Positions 34,914 through 46,605 of a stretch of 64,000 bases of DNA are shown in pieces. Origin of the DNA: Cinnamomum chago (lineage: Eukaryota; Streptophyta; Magnoliopsida; Laurales; Lauraceae); contig CP142452.1 in the NCBI GenBank assembly GCA_038049695.1, forward strand, positions 52,534,501 through 52,598,500, written 5' to 3'. The notes under the pieces were generated by a model, which searched no databases, had not been told where the DNA came from, and was given only the letters and a program-made list of their open reading frames with translations. The number at the start of each line of letters is the position of its first letter. Within the stretch, counting starts at the first letter, position 1. The translations under genes and the position numbers were made by a program.

Positions 34914-36463
34914 TGTCCAGAAACTGATTCCGGACCAGTTCAGCTCCTCTCTATCTCTTCCTTCTACAACCTCTTTTTAGCCACTTTTATACATCAAATG
35001 AGGAGTCTAAAACTTCATTCAAATAACATCAAATCTTTCACCACATCCATCCCATTCTCCTCCATCAATATCACATTCAATACAAGGAAAGAAAGAAGGT
35101 AACCATTACACACAAGAGTACATTTGAGATAAAACAAGGGAAAATTAAATGCTATGAACCAATACATCTCTATGACAATAAATGCACTATCAAGGCTCTT
35201 CATGAGCATTCATTTCAAGTCAAAGTAATAAATAAGCATGTATGGAAAAACAATAAAATCAACCACATTTCTATAAAACCATATGAACAAACTTTGACCA
35301 AATAAAATGCATACATTTCCAAGAGACTTAACAAGAGAGAAAGACCCATTAATATGCATTTTCGAAATCAATAGAAATGTGGCAAGAAGCATATGTGAAA
35401 ACATGTATCAAATTATCAAGAACAAGCAATAAAATTTAGGATTTTCTCATCAAACTTGATGACATTCAAACCATCCATTTATCCACTTGCCTTGGGTTCC
35501 AATTAGCTAATCAAGCTCTCCAAACATTCTCAAGCAACCCTACAAGCAAGCCAAAAACCCCCAAAAACAAACCCATTTAGAACCCTAAAATGGCAATTCA
35601 AGAAAGACAAGGAATGGGCTCAAACCAAACTAGGAAATAGAACTTAAGGGAAAGTCATAGCTCAACAATAGAAGATGGAAAGAAGTCCTTACCTCTAGGG
35701 CCATTAATCAACAAGAAGAAGCTTGAAATAGGGGCTGCCCACCTTGGTTTTGCACAAAAATAACATCCATGGGAAGCTAGAGAGATGGGGAATAAGATGG
35801 CATGGTTGAGTTTCCAAATGGAAAGGGTTTCCCCCATGAATGGGGAGGAGAAAACAAGAAGAAAAGGGAGGAGAAGCTCAGTTGCAAAGCTCCCCCTTTG
35901 GGCTGCAATGAATGAGTAAGAAGAGGGGAGAGTTATCTTTTTATAATGAGTGGGTGTGGGCCCCACCACACTTAAAACTTGCCAAGGGTAAAACATCAAT
36001 TTCTGGGCCTCGGATGCAATCGACGAAGAAGAGGAAAATGTTTCTCATAAAATCTAGTTTTCAAAAAGTATAATTTTTGCATGGTTCTAGGATCTCGAAA
36101 TTTGGGTCCAGATTTGGTGTGAAAAGACTGTTTTGCTCCTAACATTAGGAAAGTAGGGTTTTGGGGTCTCGAACGGGAACGAAGTCAACACGAAAGTTGT
36201 AGAGGTTAACAAAATAAGTCAAACGAGACCAAAACAAGAATTATCAAAAATTTTGAATAATCTCCCAATCACGCGCAAGGTCATTAAAAGAACCCCCAAA
36301 GGGTCCCACTAATCACAAAGGCACTCAAAACACCCCAAAACTAGTGAAAAACCATTCTAGCTCACAAGCTCAGCCCAACAAACACTAATCCCACTAAAAT
36401 AAACTAATCCACAAATAAAACAACACTAATCCAGGAAATTAGGGGTCGGGTTCTCACAGGCTC

Positions 36464-37374
36464 AACATTGTTGCGAGCTCCAAACTCCAAAACTTGCAAA
36501 GCTCCTCAAAATCCAGCAAGATCAGGAAAGGGCTCAACATTGCTACGAGCTCCAAATCCCAAAACTTGCAAAAGATTTTCAGGTACGTATCATCATGCTC
36601 CCAATCAATTTACTAAAAATCATGCATAAAAAAAAATCACCATGCATTTGATGCTAGGAAAACTTTAACCAAAGTTTGACCAATTCCAACCCAATTTGGT
36701 CAAAACCAATCAAACTTTGTCAAATTCAAAATTCATGTTGACTTGGCCTAGAAACTCTAGCCTTCTATCTTGATGCATAAAAAAAAAAAAAAAAGGAGAA
36801 AGAAAAATGCATAAACATCTTGGATTGCATAAACTTCATTATCATGGTGAGCAAAAAAAAAAAGAAAAAAAACAGAGAGAGAAATCTCTTCAAAAAAAAA
36901 AGAAGAGAGAAGAAAAAATTTAGCCAGCAGGCCGTGGCCCACTGCCACGTGGCAGTATGGCCAGGTCCGTACGGACCTGTCCGTACAGCCAAGAAAAAAA
37001 AAGTGCAAAAAAAAAAGCGTCAGCAAAAAAAAAAGAACAGTAGCACGTGAAAAAAAAAAGAAAACACGTGGAGAAAAAGAAAAAGAAAGAAGAAAAAAAA
37101 AAGAATTTCTACTTCTACATGGAGTTTCTTGTGAAGGAATAAAACTTACTTGAAGCCATGGATAGAGAAGAAGAAAGAACTAGAAGATTCTTGAAGAAGA
37201 AGAAGAGTTCTTGATCTTGGAGCACTCTTGAAGACTTTTGCAAAAAGAAAGCAATAAGGGCAAGAGATCCAACCTCCTTTGCTTTTATAGAGGAGAGCAA
37301 ACCAAAAGAAGAAACAAGGAGAAAATCAAGGAGGTAAGTGCTAAAAACTAGCAACTTTCCCAAAAGAAATGAGA
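36464..37374 (+). other. Internal 3' region of element K: 72-bp repeats and purine-rich tract
   Basis: No intact gene. Two 72-bp units start GGCTCAAC (36459 and 36531), and a third degenerate one lies at 32427-32466. On the minus strand this is a 24-residue repeat (QVLEFGARNNVEP type) upstream of the PMD frame. From 36779 to 37100 there are about ten A-runs of 8-15 bases, with a 16-bp palindrome AGGTCCGTACGGACCT at 36963-36978. 37100-37374 is purine-rich with nothing recognised. Confidence 0.55.
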
Positions 37375-37580
37375 TTTTAGATATTCTCTCTTAAAAAGAA
37401 GATTCTTTGAGAAATTCTCTCCAAAAAGAAAGGGAATGAAATATTCTCTCACAAAGAAAGATACTTTGAGAAAATCTCTCCCAAAAACAAGGAAGCATGA
37501 GAGATTCTCTCCAAGTAAGGATATTTCTAGATGTTCTCTACCCACAAGAGATATTTTTAGATATTCTTTACAAAATGACA
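37375..37580 (+). repeat. Tandem repeat of about 31 bp
   Basis: Seven degenerate units centred on 'gatattctctc...aaaagaaag', spaced 29-33 bp. The minus frame stays open across them (GREYLKISLLGENL-like repeats), but this is repeat-driven. Confidence 0.75.
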
Positions 37581-37861
37581 TCATATGAGATCTAAGCCAT
37601 CTCCAAAGCTTAAGATCCCATGGGTTAGCCCACATGAGTCAGGTTTGACCACCTAGGCACTAAAAGGGGCTTCCTATCAAAAATCTCCTTTGCCAAGAGC
37701 ATACAAAATGGTTTCATGCCTCTCTTGAGTCGATTGAACCATTCAAAAAAAAAAAAGCCTTGTGAGTTCCAAAAAACCAAACCATCCAACCTCATGAACC
37801 AAATTAAGCCAAAATCTTTAAATTGACAATCCACAAAAAAACCAAACTCTGGTCCCCCAAA

Positions 37862-38150
37862 CTCGCCACATAAAGCTTGTTACGTCACAAGGCCAAAACC
37901 AAAAAGAAATCCTGACCCCCTGGCTCGCCACATACAGCTTGTTAGGTCACAAGCTCAAAACCAAATCTGACCCTCCAATTTGCCACATACAGCTTGTGGG
38001 GTCACAAGGTCAAAATCAAAAATCAAATCCCGACCCCCTAACCTGCCACATACAGCTTGTTAGGTCACAAGGTCAAAAACAAAAAAATCATCTTGACCGC
38101 CTAATGCGCCACATACAGCCCTTAGGTTCACAAGGTCAAAAGGAAAACCC
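37862..38150 (+). repeat. Tandem repeat of about 60 bp before the K polypurine tract
   Basis: Five units starting 'cgccacatacagcttgttaggtcacaaggtc' at about 37865, 37926, 37982, 38045 and 38108. The location between the last ORF and the 3' LTR matches the repeat-rich 3' region of Tat-type elements. Confidence 0.9.
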
Positions 38151-38358
38151 AAAATCCAAAACGCGAATCCAACTCCCTCATGTCATTTTCAAAACTTTGC
38201 CTTGAGATGGTACGTGATCCCTCTCAGTACCATAAAATCCCCTTGGAAACTCAAAAGGCTATAAAATAAATGCTCAAAGACTCTTGGTCAAGTCAGAAGC
38301 TCTCCTTCAAGTTTCTCTTTAAGGCACATCGACTCCAAAAGCTAATCATCGATGTACC

Positions 38359-38371
38359 TCAAAGGGGCATT
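38359..38371 (+). promoter_or_regulatory. Polypurine tract of element K
   Basis: TCAAAGGGGCATT lies immediately before TGTTGACAC, a common plant gypsy LTR start. It fixes K in plus orientation. Confidence 0.8.
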
Positions 38372-38518
38372 TGTTGACACAAAAAAAAAGTCACTTTGCC
38401 TCTTTAACATTAAGAAGTCACATGAAGCCGCGTCCTACCACAAAACAAGCATTGCTGCTTCAAGCATCAGATCCTGTCAGAATCAAACAAAAACTGCAAG
38501 ATCCTTCAAGACAGCCAA

Positions 38519-39170
38519 AAAAGGGGTTCACATGAAGTTTCGGGTCATTCCAACATCATTTGACCCCCCCAACTTCACTCCTCCGACAGCCAAACAGGCG
38601 CTTTTGGAGGTGACGGCGTCGAAGACATCAAAACTTCGATCAGAGCCTACGGATGGTCTCAAAATACCTCCAAAGGGCTCCATGTCAAATTTCAAGTCAA
38701 ACCGACAACGTTTGACCCTCCATCAACTCTCGAGCAGTAAAATCAAGCCTCTCGGCGGTGAGAACCACCGAGGCCATCACTCATCAAACGGAGCACATGG
38801 GCACCTTCAACATTCTTCCAAAGGGTTGCACGTCAAATTTCAGGTCATTTCGACAATGTTTGACCCGACTTTGACCCTCCGAAACAAAATCAAGGCTACT
38901 AGCGACGGAGCACCCCGAGACCATGACATCCAAATCGGAGCCAACGGATCATCTCAAAATGACTCCAATAGGCTCCCTGTCAAATTTCAAGTCAATCGGA
39001 CATCGATTGACCGCACATCAAAGCGCGGCATCTTCCTCGAGGCAAAATCAAGCCTACTGGCGACGGGACCCCACACGGCTTCAAAGCTCAAACAAAAGCC
39101 CATGGTTGGTCCTATCTACTTCTAAGAAGGCTTCACCTCAAATTTCAGGTCATTTCGATATCTTTTGTTC
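38519..39170 (+). repeat. Tandem repeat of about 150 bp in K LTR
   Basis: The phrase 'tcaaatttcaagtcaxxxcgacaxcgtttgacc' recurs near 38530, 38685, 38832, 38980 and 39138, spaced 147-158 bp. Between the repeats lie variable CG-rich segments. Confidence 0.8.
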
Positions 39171-39387
39171 TAGTTTCGACTCTTGACGGAAAATCGGTTA
39201 CAAAGTCTTCGGCTTTTCCAAAAAAATAGGAAACTTTGTGCCCCGATTTTTACGGCTTCTCATCAGATTTTCTTCAGGAGAATCAAACCAGTAAATGAGG
39301 AGAAATGTCAAGAAAAATGCAAGAGAAAACGGCGTCGAAAAAGACTAAAGAACGACCGAGAAACGGCGACCAAAAGGGGAGAAATCA

Positions 39388-39507
39388 CCATGGTCGGCGG
39401 CGGCGACCATCGCCTATGGTTGCCGGCGACCTTGGCCCATGGTCGCCGCTGGCGACCCGAGCCCATGGTCGCCGGCGACCCGAGCCCATGGTCGCTAGTG
39501 ACCATGG
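39388..39507. repeat. CCATGGTCGCCGGCGACC palindrome cassette in K LTR
   Basis: Four to five alternations of CATGGTCGCC and GGCGACC within 120 bp form nested palindromes. Confidence 0.85.
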
Positions 39508-40178
39508 AAACTGGCCTGTTTTCCACCCTCTTTTCGCATTTCGGGAGTTCCAGCCCCTATGATTTCCTGAAAATCCGATTCTTGATGCTCAAAATCAACT
39601 GATCTCCATCGACATCTCGGTTCCACCGTCAAGAGTATGAAATCATCATTGATCGCTCCAAGATCATCAACCGGCTGACCAAAAAAGTGCACTTTCTGTC
39701 CGACCAATCAAGAAATCAATAAGACAGATGTCACCAGCCCGCCGCTATCAACCAATGTCTGAAGTTGCATCGCCATCCAACATCAAACAACATGAAAATC
39801 CATCGGCGATCATCACAAGAAGAATTCCAAAAGACGCGGTACGGCCCGCGACTCTTCAAATGCCCTGGCGACCACTTAATGCCATTAATTGACCCGTTTT
39901 ATGACAACTTAATGCGGTCATTAATCCATTATTTTGGACGGCCCAATTAGAATCAAGCAAATGGGAGTTACAAATTCAAGCAATCATAGCATTAAAACCA
40001 TGAAACTCCCCTCATCATGGAGATTAAGGGCGATTAAATGCCAATCATCTCCCACCGGCCAATCATAAGCCAAGAAAAAGGAGTTACAAAATTAAGAAAT
40101 AAAATCTTATAACTCCTATCATCATGGAGGATCAATGCCATCAATGCTCACAAACCCACCTTAAGGCCATCAAAAGCC

Positions 40179-40185
40179 TATAAAA
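40179..40185 (+). promoter_or_regulatory. Putative TATA box of K LTR
   Basis: TATAAAA in the context 'aagcctataaaatgaggg', about 680 bp before the LTR end. Confidence 0.6.
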
Positions 40186-40863
40186 TGAGGGTCATTCCAA
40201 GGAAGAAGGACCCTTGGACTCGTCCAAAAAAATTCAAGAAAACTCTGAACAATTCTCGAAGAAACCTTGCTACTCTGCTACAAAAAAAGCACCACAAGGT
40301 GATCGAAGTCCCTTGGGGGGGCCACCCCCCAAGGTCTCCTCTCTCCTTCTATCCAACATGGCCTAAACACGGCTCTTCAGCCCGTTTACTCATTTTTTTA
40401 TTGGATATAGGACCTCCCCTTGGTCTTTATCTTCTAAACAAACTGAGGTCCAAGCCAAGCCAAAGAATCGAAGCACCAAGCGTTCTCATCTAAAGACGAT
40501 GGCGAAGTCCATACATGACTTGCGACCGTCGATATGAACGAGTCCCCACAATCTCCTGAGAAGTCAGATACATTTTCTTACTTTTCTTTGTATTTTGTAT
40601 TATTTGTAAAGAGAAAAAAATTGCATCTCTTGTCTTTCTTCATTGATAAGATTTGTAAATCGCCTTTCACGGCACAAAACTGCCTTCTACGGCACAAAAA
40701 TCGCCTTTCACAGCAAACAAGATGAAATCGCCTCTCACTACATTTAAAAAATTGTCTCTTTCTTAAAATATATATAAAATGGAAAGTTAGAAAAAAGAAT
40801 TGAGTTCCTTTCTACTTGTGAAGGTGAATCTCCGGATCACCATTTCAAATTCCAAGTAGAACA

Positions 40864-40979
40864 GAAAATCTGGCATACCCGTACAAAAAATGTTGATGAC
40901 CTCGCTTTTACTCCTCCGCCATGTTCCCGGCAGCCCCAGGGGTGGGAAGGAGAGGACGAAAGGTCGGAGCCCCCATCAG
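40864..40979 (+). other. PBS and truncated leader downstream of K LTR
   Basis: TGGCATACCC at 40871 resembles the PBS (TGGCAYRCCCAGTGGGAC type) of Ogre-like elements. An ATG follows at 40921 with about 19 codons (MFPAAPGVGRRGRKVGAPI). The sequence then changes abruptly to RNase H of element C. So this LTR has a polypurine tract on its left and a PBS on its right, as the middle LTR of a tandem array would. Confidence 0.5.
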
Positions 40980-41786
40980 TTGCGGCGGTCGGAGTGGACT
41001 TCAAACTTCTCTCCATAAAGATAGTGTCTCCACATTTTCAACACAAAGACAACCACCGCCAACTAAAGATCATGGGTTGCATAGTTCTTCTCGTGATCTT
41101 TCAACTGCCGGGATCCATAAGCAATAACCTTTCCCTCTTACATCAACACACAGCCAAGTCCAACATTCGAAAGATTGGTAAAAATAGTAAAACAACCGCT
41201 TTCGAAAGGTAAGGTAAGGACTGGTACTGTAGTCAACCTCTTTTTCAGCTCTTGGAAACTGGCCTCACTTGATCTGTCCACACATACGGCACATTTTTCC
41301 TGGTCAACTTCTTCAATGGTGACCCAATCGACAAAAATCCTTGCACAAACCTCCGGTAATACCCTGCCAATCCCAGAAAGCTTCTAATTTCTGACACATT
41401 CTTCATTCTTTCCCACTTCACCACTGCCTCAATCTTGGACGGATCCACTGACAACCCTTCTTTGGAGATGATGTGCCCCAAAACTGCTACTTGTTCTAGC
41501 CAAAATTCACACTTATTGAGCTTCGCATACATCTGGCTGTATCTTAGAAATTGTAGTGCTATCCTTAGATGTTTTTCATATTCTTCCTAGGTCTTGGAGT
41601 ACACCAAAATATCATCAATAAACACTACTACAAACTGATCCAGATACTGTGCAAATATCTTGTTCATCAATGCCATGAATACTGTTGGTGCATTAGTCAA
41701 CTGAAGTGGGTTCACTAGAAATTCATAGTGTCCATATCTCATCTGGAAAGTTGTCTTTAGTACATCTGATTCTCTGACTCTCAGCT
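40980..41786 (-). pseudogene. RNase H and C-terminal RT of Tekay-like element C
   Basis: On the minus strand, from 41786: [25 protein letters not shown]..., then [15 protein letters not shown] with the catalytic Asp pair at 41611-41616. Then KCEFWLEQVAVLGHIISKEGLSVDPSKIEAVVKW...SEIRSFLGLAGYYRRFV, typical gypsy RT thumb. The RNase H part (VIAYGSRQLKDHEKNYATHDL ... FVLKMWRHYLYGEKFEVHSD) ends at 40980, where K sequence begins. Stops: TAG at 41587-41589 and 41063-41065. Integrase and chromodomain are absent. The N-terminal RT continues at 44911 across solo LTR D. Confidence 0.88.
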
Positions 41787-44700
41787 TGTAAGGCCCGCGA
41801 CCTTACTGGGTCGGTTGGGCCCAACAGCAGGCCCATTGACCCATTTATTTAGTTATTATTTTAATTAATAATTTTGCTAGATATTTAACTGGGTTTAGAC
41901 CTTGAACGAGCTTCTTTGAGCATTGGAATAGTGTCTGTAAAGTTTCGTGCGATTTCGAGCGCGTTTAACCTAGCTAGGGGGTAGTTTGCAAATTAAGGAA
42001 AATTTGAGTGTTTTTCCGGAAAATCCCAATCGCCGTGATTATGGGTTCTTTGGAAATTTCTCGTCGCACTGATCATTTTTGTCTCTTGGCTCATTGCGAT
42101 CCGATGACCAGAAACCCTTCAAATGATCCATTCCTCATCCAGACCCACTTAAGGGCATTAAGTCTTTTCCCCTTCTCTTCTTTTTAAGTAGGGATTAGCC
42201 CTAATCCCTTTTCATTCTATGCAATGGATGTTCTATAGCCTCTTCTTCTTCCTCATTTCTCTAAGTTCCAGAACTCTCCCCGGAAGAGACCATCTTGAAG
42301 ATCAGAGCCACTCATCTTCTTCCTCTCGATCTCCTCTCTCTCTTGATCCTAGTTTGGGTAGGCCTTTCTCATTTTCATCTTTTTAATCACCTTTCCTTGT
42401 GATAGATTTAGGCCTGATCTTGATCTTTTCATTTCCTTTCCTCTCCTCTGCATTTTAGGTTATGTTTGGTTAGGATAGATCCTGGTTTTCGTGGTAGTAG
42501 GGCTCCTCCTCGAGTTTTCCCCACTTTCCATCTTTTTGGTTGAGGCAAGTAGATCTGCAAATTATAATATAACATGAATGCTTTGTTTTATTTATTGATT
42601 TTGATTAAATGATAGAATACCCAAATGCCAAGCCGTTTGGATTTTAATTTGTAGAATAACATGTTAGATTAGGTTTTGGTAATCGCCTTGATTTAATTTG
42701 TAAGTGATAATTTTAGATTTGATGTAAATGGATGGAATGGATTGTTGGGGGAGCATGGTGGCTCAATCTTGTGCAGGTAAATCCCTGGAAGGGTTTAAAA
42801 TGGAGTAGGAATTGGTATGGGTTGATGAACAGTGAAAATTGGGTTTTTGCATTCGAATGTTCAAACACTCCTTTGAATGTTGGAACCTGCAGATGGTAGA
42901 CTGGTGATGAACGTTCGAATGTTCCTCCTGAACGTTCAAACGGTGGCACATTCGGGTGATTGGCGTGGACTTTGGACTTTCGAACATTCTTCTTTAACTA
43001 TCGAACTCTGGACCTCTCGGGCATCGGGAGTGAGACGTCGAACATTCAACCGTTCCTCCCTGACGTTCAAACATTCGACTCCTCGGGCGATGTTGGCCTA
43101 GAGTGAGAGTTCGAACTCTCCCTCCAAGAGCTCGAACTCTTGGTACTTGACTGATATTTGGACAGATTTCCAAAGACCATAACTTTCGAACGGTGCATTG
43201 GATTTTTTGCTAGCCATATACCGTTGGAAAGCTCTTGGAATGTAGAATCCAATGGTACATGTTTCGTGAAAACTAGAGATCAATAAGTGAGGTAAGGATT
43301 GAGATTAATAATTTAGACCACTTTTTGTTGGAAACAAGGCTGTTAACCTAGGTTTGGGCCTTAGACATTGGAAACCATGAACCCACTCTCATATGACCAT
43401 GAATAGGGTTAAAATCATAGCACGTGGCTTGGTGTGCTTAGATGGGGTTGTCTAGGAATTCGTGTACTACACATGGGGTGACCGAATGCGTATGGAACTG
43501 AATCAATTGATGCTTAACATGATTGTACACCGAGAAACTTCCTTAGAAACATCGTTAATCCAATTTTCACTCGTACTCCGTTAGGCCATGTGAGGTACAG
43601 GGATTGACAACATGTACCTAGGTTGGATTGTAATTCCTCCTTGACTTATTAATTGTATCCATTGAATTCGTTTCCTTGTATACTCAATTGGCATAAAACA
43701 CTTCTCTAATTATGAAACATAAATCCTCGTAGATTAGGACTTGGACCTGACTTAGAATGTACCTTAGAACCCCATGTCATGTAAGGATGAACATGACTGG
43801 CTAATGTATAAGGGATTATCGTGTGGCTTGACTTGTTTAGTAATGTCTTGAATGAGATAATCCCTATGATCATGTCTTGTGTATTGAGTTAGCCAGACTT
43901 GCTTGTCTTGGTTTTTCCATTGTGTCTACACCACTTCATTATCATTTGCATCTCATGGGCAGCTACAGTTTGGGGTTTATTGATGGGCCCGCTACTCGGA
44001 CATCAAGGTGGGCAGTCGGCTTTGGACGGCGTCCATGGCGTTGAATAGTTGGGAGTGGGCTCGGACCGTGCTACTATTCCCAGGACCGGGAGCTAAGATC
44101 CCCTTGGAGCCGGACTTTGGTATCAGTAGTCTGGATTGGATTGTTACTGGTACCCCGTGAGGTGGCTAGGACATCCCCGGAGCCTCCCTCTTGATTCTTG
44201 CATTGCATTGCATGGTTGGTGGTGATTGCTAGTTGATGTTAGGTTCCATTTATTGCTTCTGATGATTATTACTCATGTTGTATGCCTAGTATCATTCCCT
44301 TGTATTCTTATGATCTTGTATTTGTCTTTAATTCTTACACTTGATGCATGTTATGTTTACTGTATTTTTCTTATCTATTGCTCAACATGTCGTTGACTTG
44401 TTCCTTGGTGTGCAGACCCCTCAAGTGATTACTACGAGGAGCCAGCAGGTGAGGAGATCCTTAACCAACAGAGGAGGAACGAGAGTGGCGTGCGTATGAC
44501 GTAGAGTAGCGTCATCATTCCCGGCACGAGAGAGATTCACCTGGGGCATTCTTGGATTTTTATATACATTCTTTTATTTATCCCTTGCTATCGTACCTTT
44601 TTCTCATTGACTTTATTCATTCTATGGTTGTAGCTATTGGGATTATATTGTAAATAATTTAACTCCTTGATTAGTCTTAACTTGCTCCATTACAACTTTA

Positions 44701-44910
44701 ATTTTAATGAGATTATTATTCATTGTTGATATCCATATATGGTTTGAATTGTATAAATTCCGCGAATGGTTATATTTATGAGGTTTGAAATGCATTATCC
44801 TCACAGCGGACTTACAATCCTTGGGCCTAAAGGACAAAAAAATTTAATTAGCCCTAAATTTCACTCCCCGAATCCGGTTAATTCTTTAATCGAGTTCGGG
44901 GGACGTGACA
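41787..44910 (+). mobile_element. Solo LTR D
   Basis: 3124 bp, TGTAAGGCCCGCGACC...GGGGGACGTGACA, flanked by CAGCT (41782-41786, 44911-44915). Removing it restores an uninterrupted RT frame (...GYHQL | RVRESD...), which independently confirms the boundaries. It contains a TTCGAACGTTC-type cassette at 42850-43140. No ORF. Confidence 0.95.
42850..43140. repeat. TTCGAA-centred palindrome cassette in LTR D
   Basis: ATTCGAATGTTC, GAACGTTCGAATGTTC, GAACATTC and GAGTTCGAACTC forms recur about every 20-40 bp. All centre on TTCGAA or AACGTT. Confidence 0.85.
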
Positions 44911-45795
44911 CAGCTGATGATAACCGGATCTCAAATCTATCTTCGAAAAATATGAAGCACCTTGTAACTGATCAAACAGTTCATCTATCCTTAGCAATGG
45001 GTATTTGTTCTTGATAGTTACTTGGTTCAATCTTCTGTAGTCAATGCACATCCTCATCGAACCATCTTTCTTTTTTACAAACAAACTGGAGCTCCCCATG
45101 GCGAGATACTAGGTTTAACAAAACCTTTGTCTAACAATTCTTGCAATTGTATCGTCAATTCTCCCAATTCTGCCCATCCTATAAGGTGCAATAGAAATCG
45201 GAGCGGTCCCTGGTAATAACTCAATGGTGAAATCAATTTCTCTGGTGGGTGGCAATCCTGGAATCTCTTCTAGAAAAACATCCGAGAATTCCCAAACAAT
45301 AGGGATCTCCTCCACCCCTTGGGACCGTTTATCCTCTGTGATAAACGCCAAATAAGCTTCACATCCATATTTCAAAAGTCTATCAGCTTTCAATGCTGAG
45401 ACAAACCCCCCATGAGGATCCCTCCTTTCTCCCTGAAACAATACACTTGCCGATGTCTCATTTAGTTTAAAGGTGAGGGTCTTATGGAAACAATCCATCG
45501 TAGCGTGGTATCTTGCCAACCCATTCATTCGTAGGATGATATTGAAGTCATGCATCTCCATTAAAATGAGATTTGCCCGTAACACCACTTCTCCTATTAG
45601 AATTGTGCAACTAGGATAAAAAGTTCTACATGCAACTTGTTTGCCTACTGGAGTAGCCACAGTCAAAATAAATTCAAGTTCTCTCACATGCACATCAATC
45701 ATTTTAGAAAACTCAGGGGATAGAAGTGAGTGTGTAGAGCCAGGGTTAAATAAAATTCTATCTTCAATTCCACAAACAAGGAGTGTACCTTCCAC
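44911..45795 (-). pseudogene. Protease and N-terminal RT of Tekay-like element C
   Basis: Minus frame from 45795: GTLLVCGIEDRILFNPGSTHSLLSPEF. This is the retropepsin of Tekay-type elements (family LFDPGSTHSFIS), with the active-site Asp replaced by Asn (AAC, complement near 45749-45751), so it should be inactive. It continues through MHDFNIILRMNGL and IPGLPPTREIDFTIELLPGTAPISIAPYRM, the RT entry. A frameshift near 45170 and another near 45077 break the link to [56 protein letters not shown] (45090-44911). The rest of RT follows at 41786. Confidence 0.9.
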
Positions 45796-46373
45796 TACAT
45801 TGCCCGTTGCCTCTGCATTAGCTCTATTGACTGCATAAATTTGCCCTCGTAGTTGTGGCCTGTTCTGAGCTTGCTGCTGCCTTCCCTGTGGAATATTCCT
45901 GTTATGTTGCGGGGGACGCTGATTTTGATTATGTCCCTGTTGTTATTGTGGTCTATATTGTTGCTATGGTGCTTGTTGTTGAGGTGGTCTTGCTTGATTC
46001 TGGACAATCGATGCATTCTGAGGTGGTACCGGGCACTGTGCTCCTTGGTGTTGCTGATTTTGCCAATTTGGTCCTGGATAATCTCTCATCTGATGGTTCA
46101 TCGAACCACACATGAAGCATGCTCTTGTAATGGTACGGCACTGGGTACTCTCATGGTTCTTCCCACAGTGGATACAAACTATCTAATTCTGAACATTCTG
46201 TTCTGGCTTATTCCTTTTATTCGGCTGATTCCTTTGTTGGTGGTTCTGTTGGTAAGCCTGACTCTTTTCCTGAATTCTGAGGATCTTGTTGTTCAAATTT
46301 TCAAATTTGTAAGCCCTCTGGATAGCCTTTTCAAAAGTTGAGGTGGCACAACTCCCGTAGCATCCCTCTCTAT
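45796..46373 (-). pseudogene. Gag C-terminal region with zinc knuckles, element C
   Basis: Minus strand from 46373: ...FEKAIQRAYKFENLNNKILRIQEKSQAYQQ, then two knuckles. The first is CIHCGKNHESTQC (C-x2-C-x3-H-x4-C). The second is CFMCGSMNHQMRDY, whose last Cys has become Tyr. A Gln/Asn/Pro-rich linker leads into protease. Two knuckles in this arrangement are typical of Tekay/Del chromovirus Gag. Stops occur between segments (near 46177 and 45961). The N-terminal half of Gag lies at 62287-63048 beyond the B array. Confidence 0.85.
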
Positions 46374-46605
46374 TGTGAGAACCCGACCCCAAATTTCCTG
46401 GATTAGTGTTGTTTTATTTCTGGAATAGTTTCTTTTAGTGGGATTAGTGTTTGTTGGGTTGAGTTTGTGAGCAAGAATGATTTTTCACTAGTTTTGGGCT
46501 GTTTTGAGTGCCTTTGTGATTAGTGGGACCCTTTGGGGGTTCTTTTAGTGACTTTACGCGTGATTGGGAGATTATTCAAAATTTTCGATAATTCCTGTCT
46601 TATTG

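Larger units (their letters stand above)
32467..36458 (-). mobile_element. Solo LTR of family B, minus strand
   Basis: 3992 bp, reading in minus orientation TGTGAGAACCCGACCCC...GGGGGCGTGACA, flanked by GGCTC (32462-32466, 36459-36463). It interrupts the PMD-like region of K. A minus TATA box (TATAAAA, complement at 35939-35945) lies about 515 bp from the LTR start. It contains a tandem array of about 90 bp units (33080-33650) and a CGCTCGAGCGAAC cassette (34651-34913). No ORF of note. Confidence 0.92.
38372..40863 (+). mobile_element. LTR of element K (Tat/Ogre-like gypsy)
   Basis: Begins TGTTGACAC after a polypurine tract and ends ...AGTAGAACA before a likely PBS. TATAAAA lies at 40179-40185. 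Within it: about five 150-bp units (38519-39170), a palindromic CCATGGTCGCCGGCGACC cassette (39388-39507), and two diverged 'gggagttacaaa...catcatggag' blocks near 39961 and 40080. A 257-codon frame (38352-39125) is open because the 150-bp unit is a multiple of three. It crosses the LTR start and has no protein features, so it is not called. Confidence 0.75.

Noticed and set aside
39183..39602. 139-codon plus ORF with Arg/Trp-rich repeats
   Set aside because: Covers the palindromic CCATGGTCGCC cassette in the K LTR; competing frames are equally open.
45853..46341. 162-codon plus-strand hydrophobic ORF
   Set aside because: Antisense shadow of the Gln/Asn-rich Gag linker and zinc knuckles of element C.
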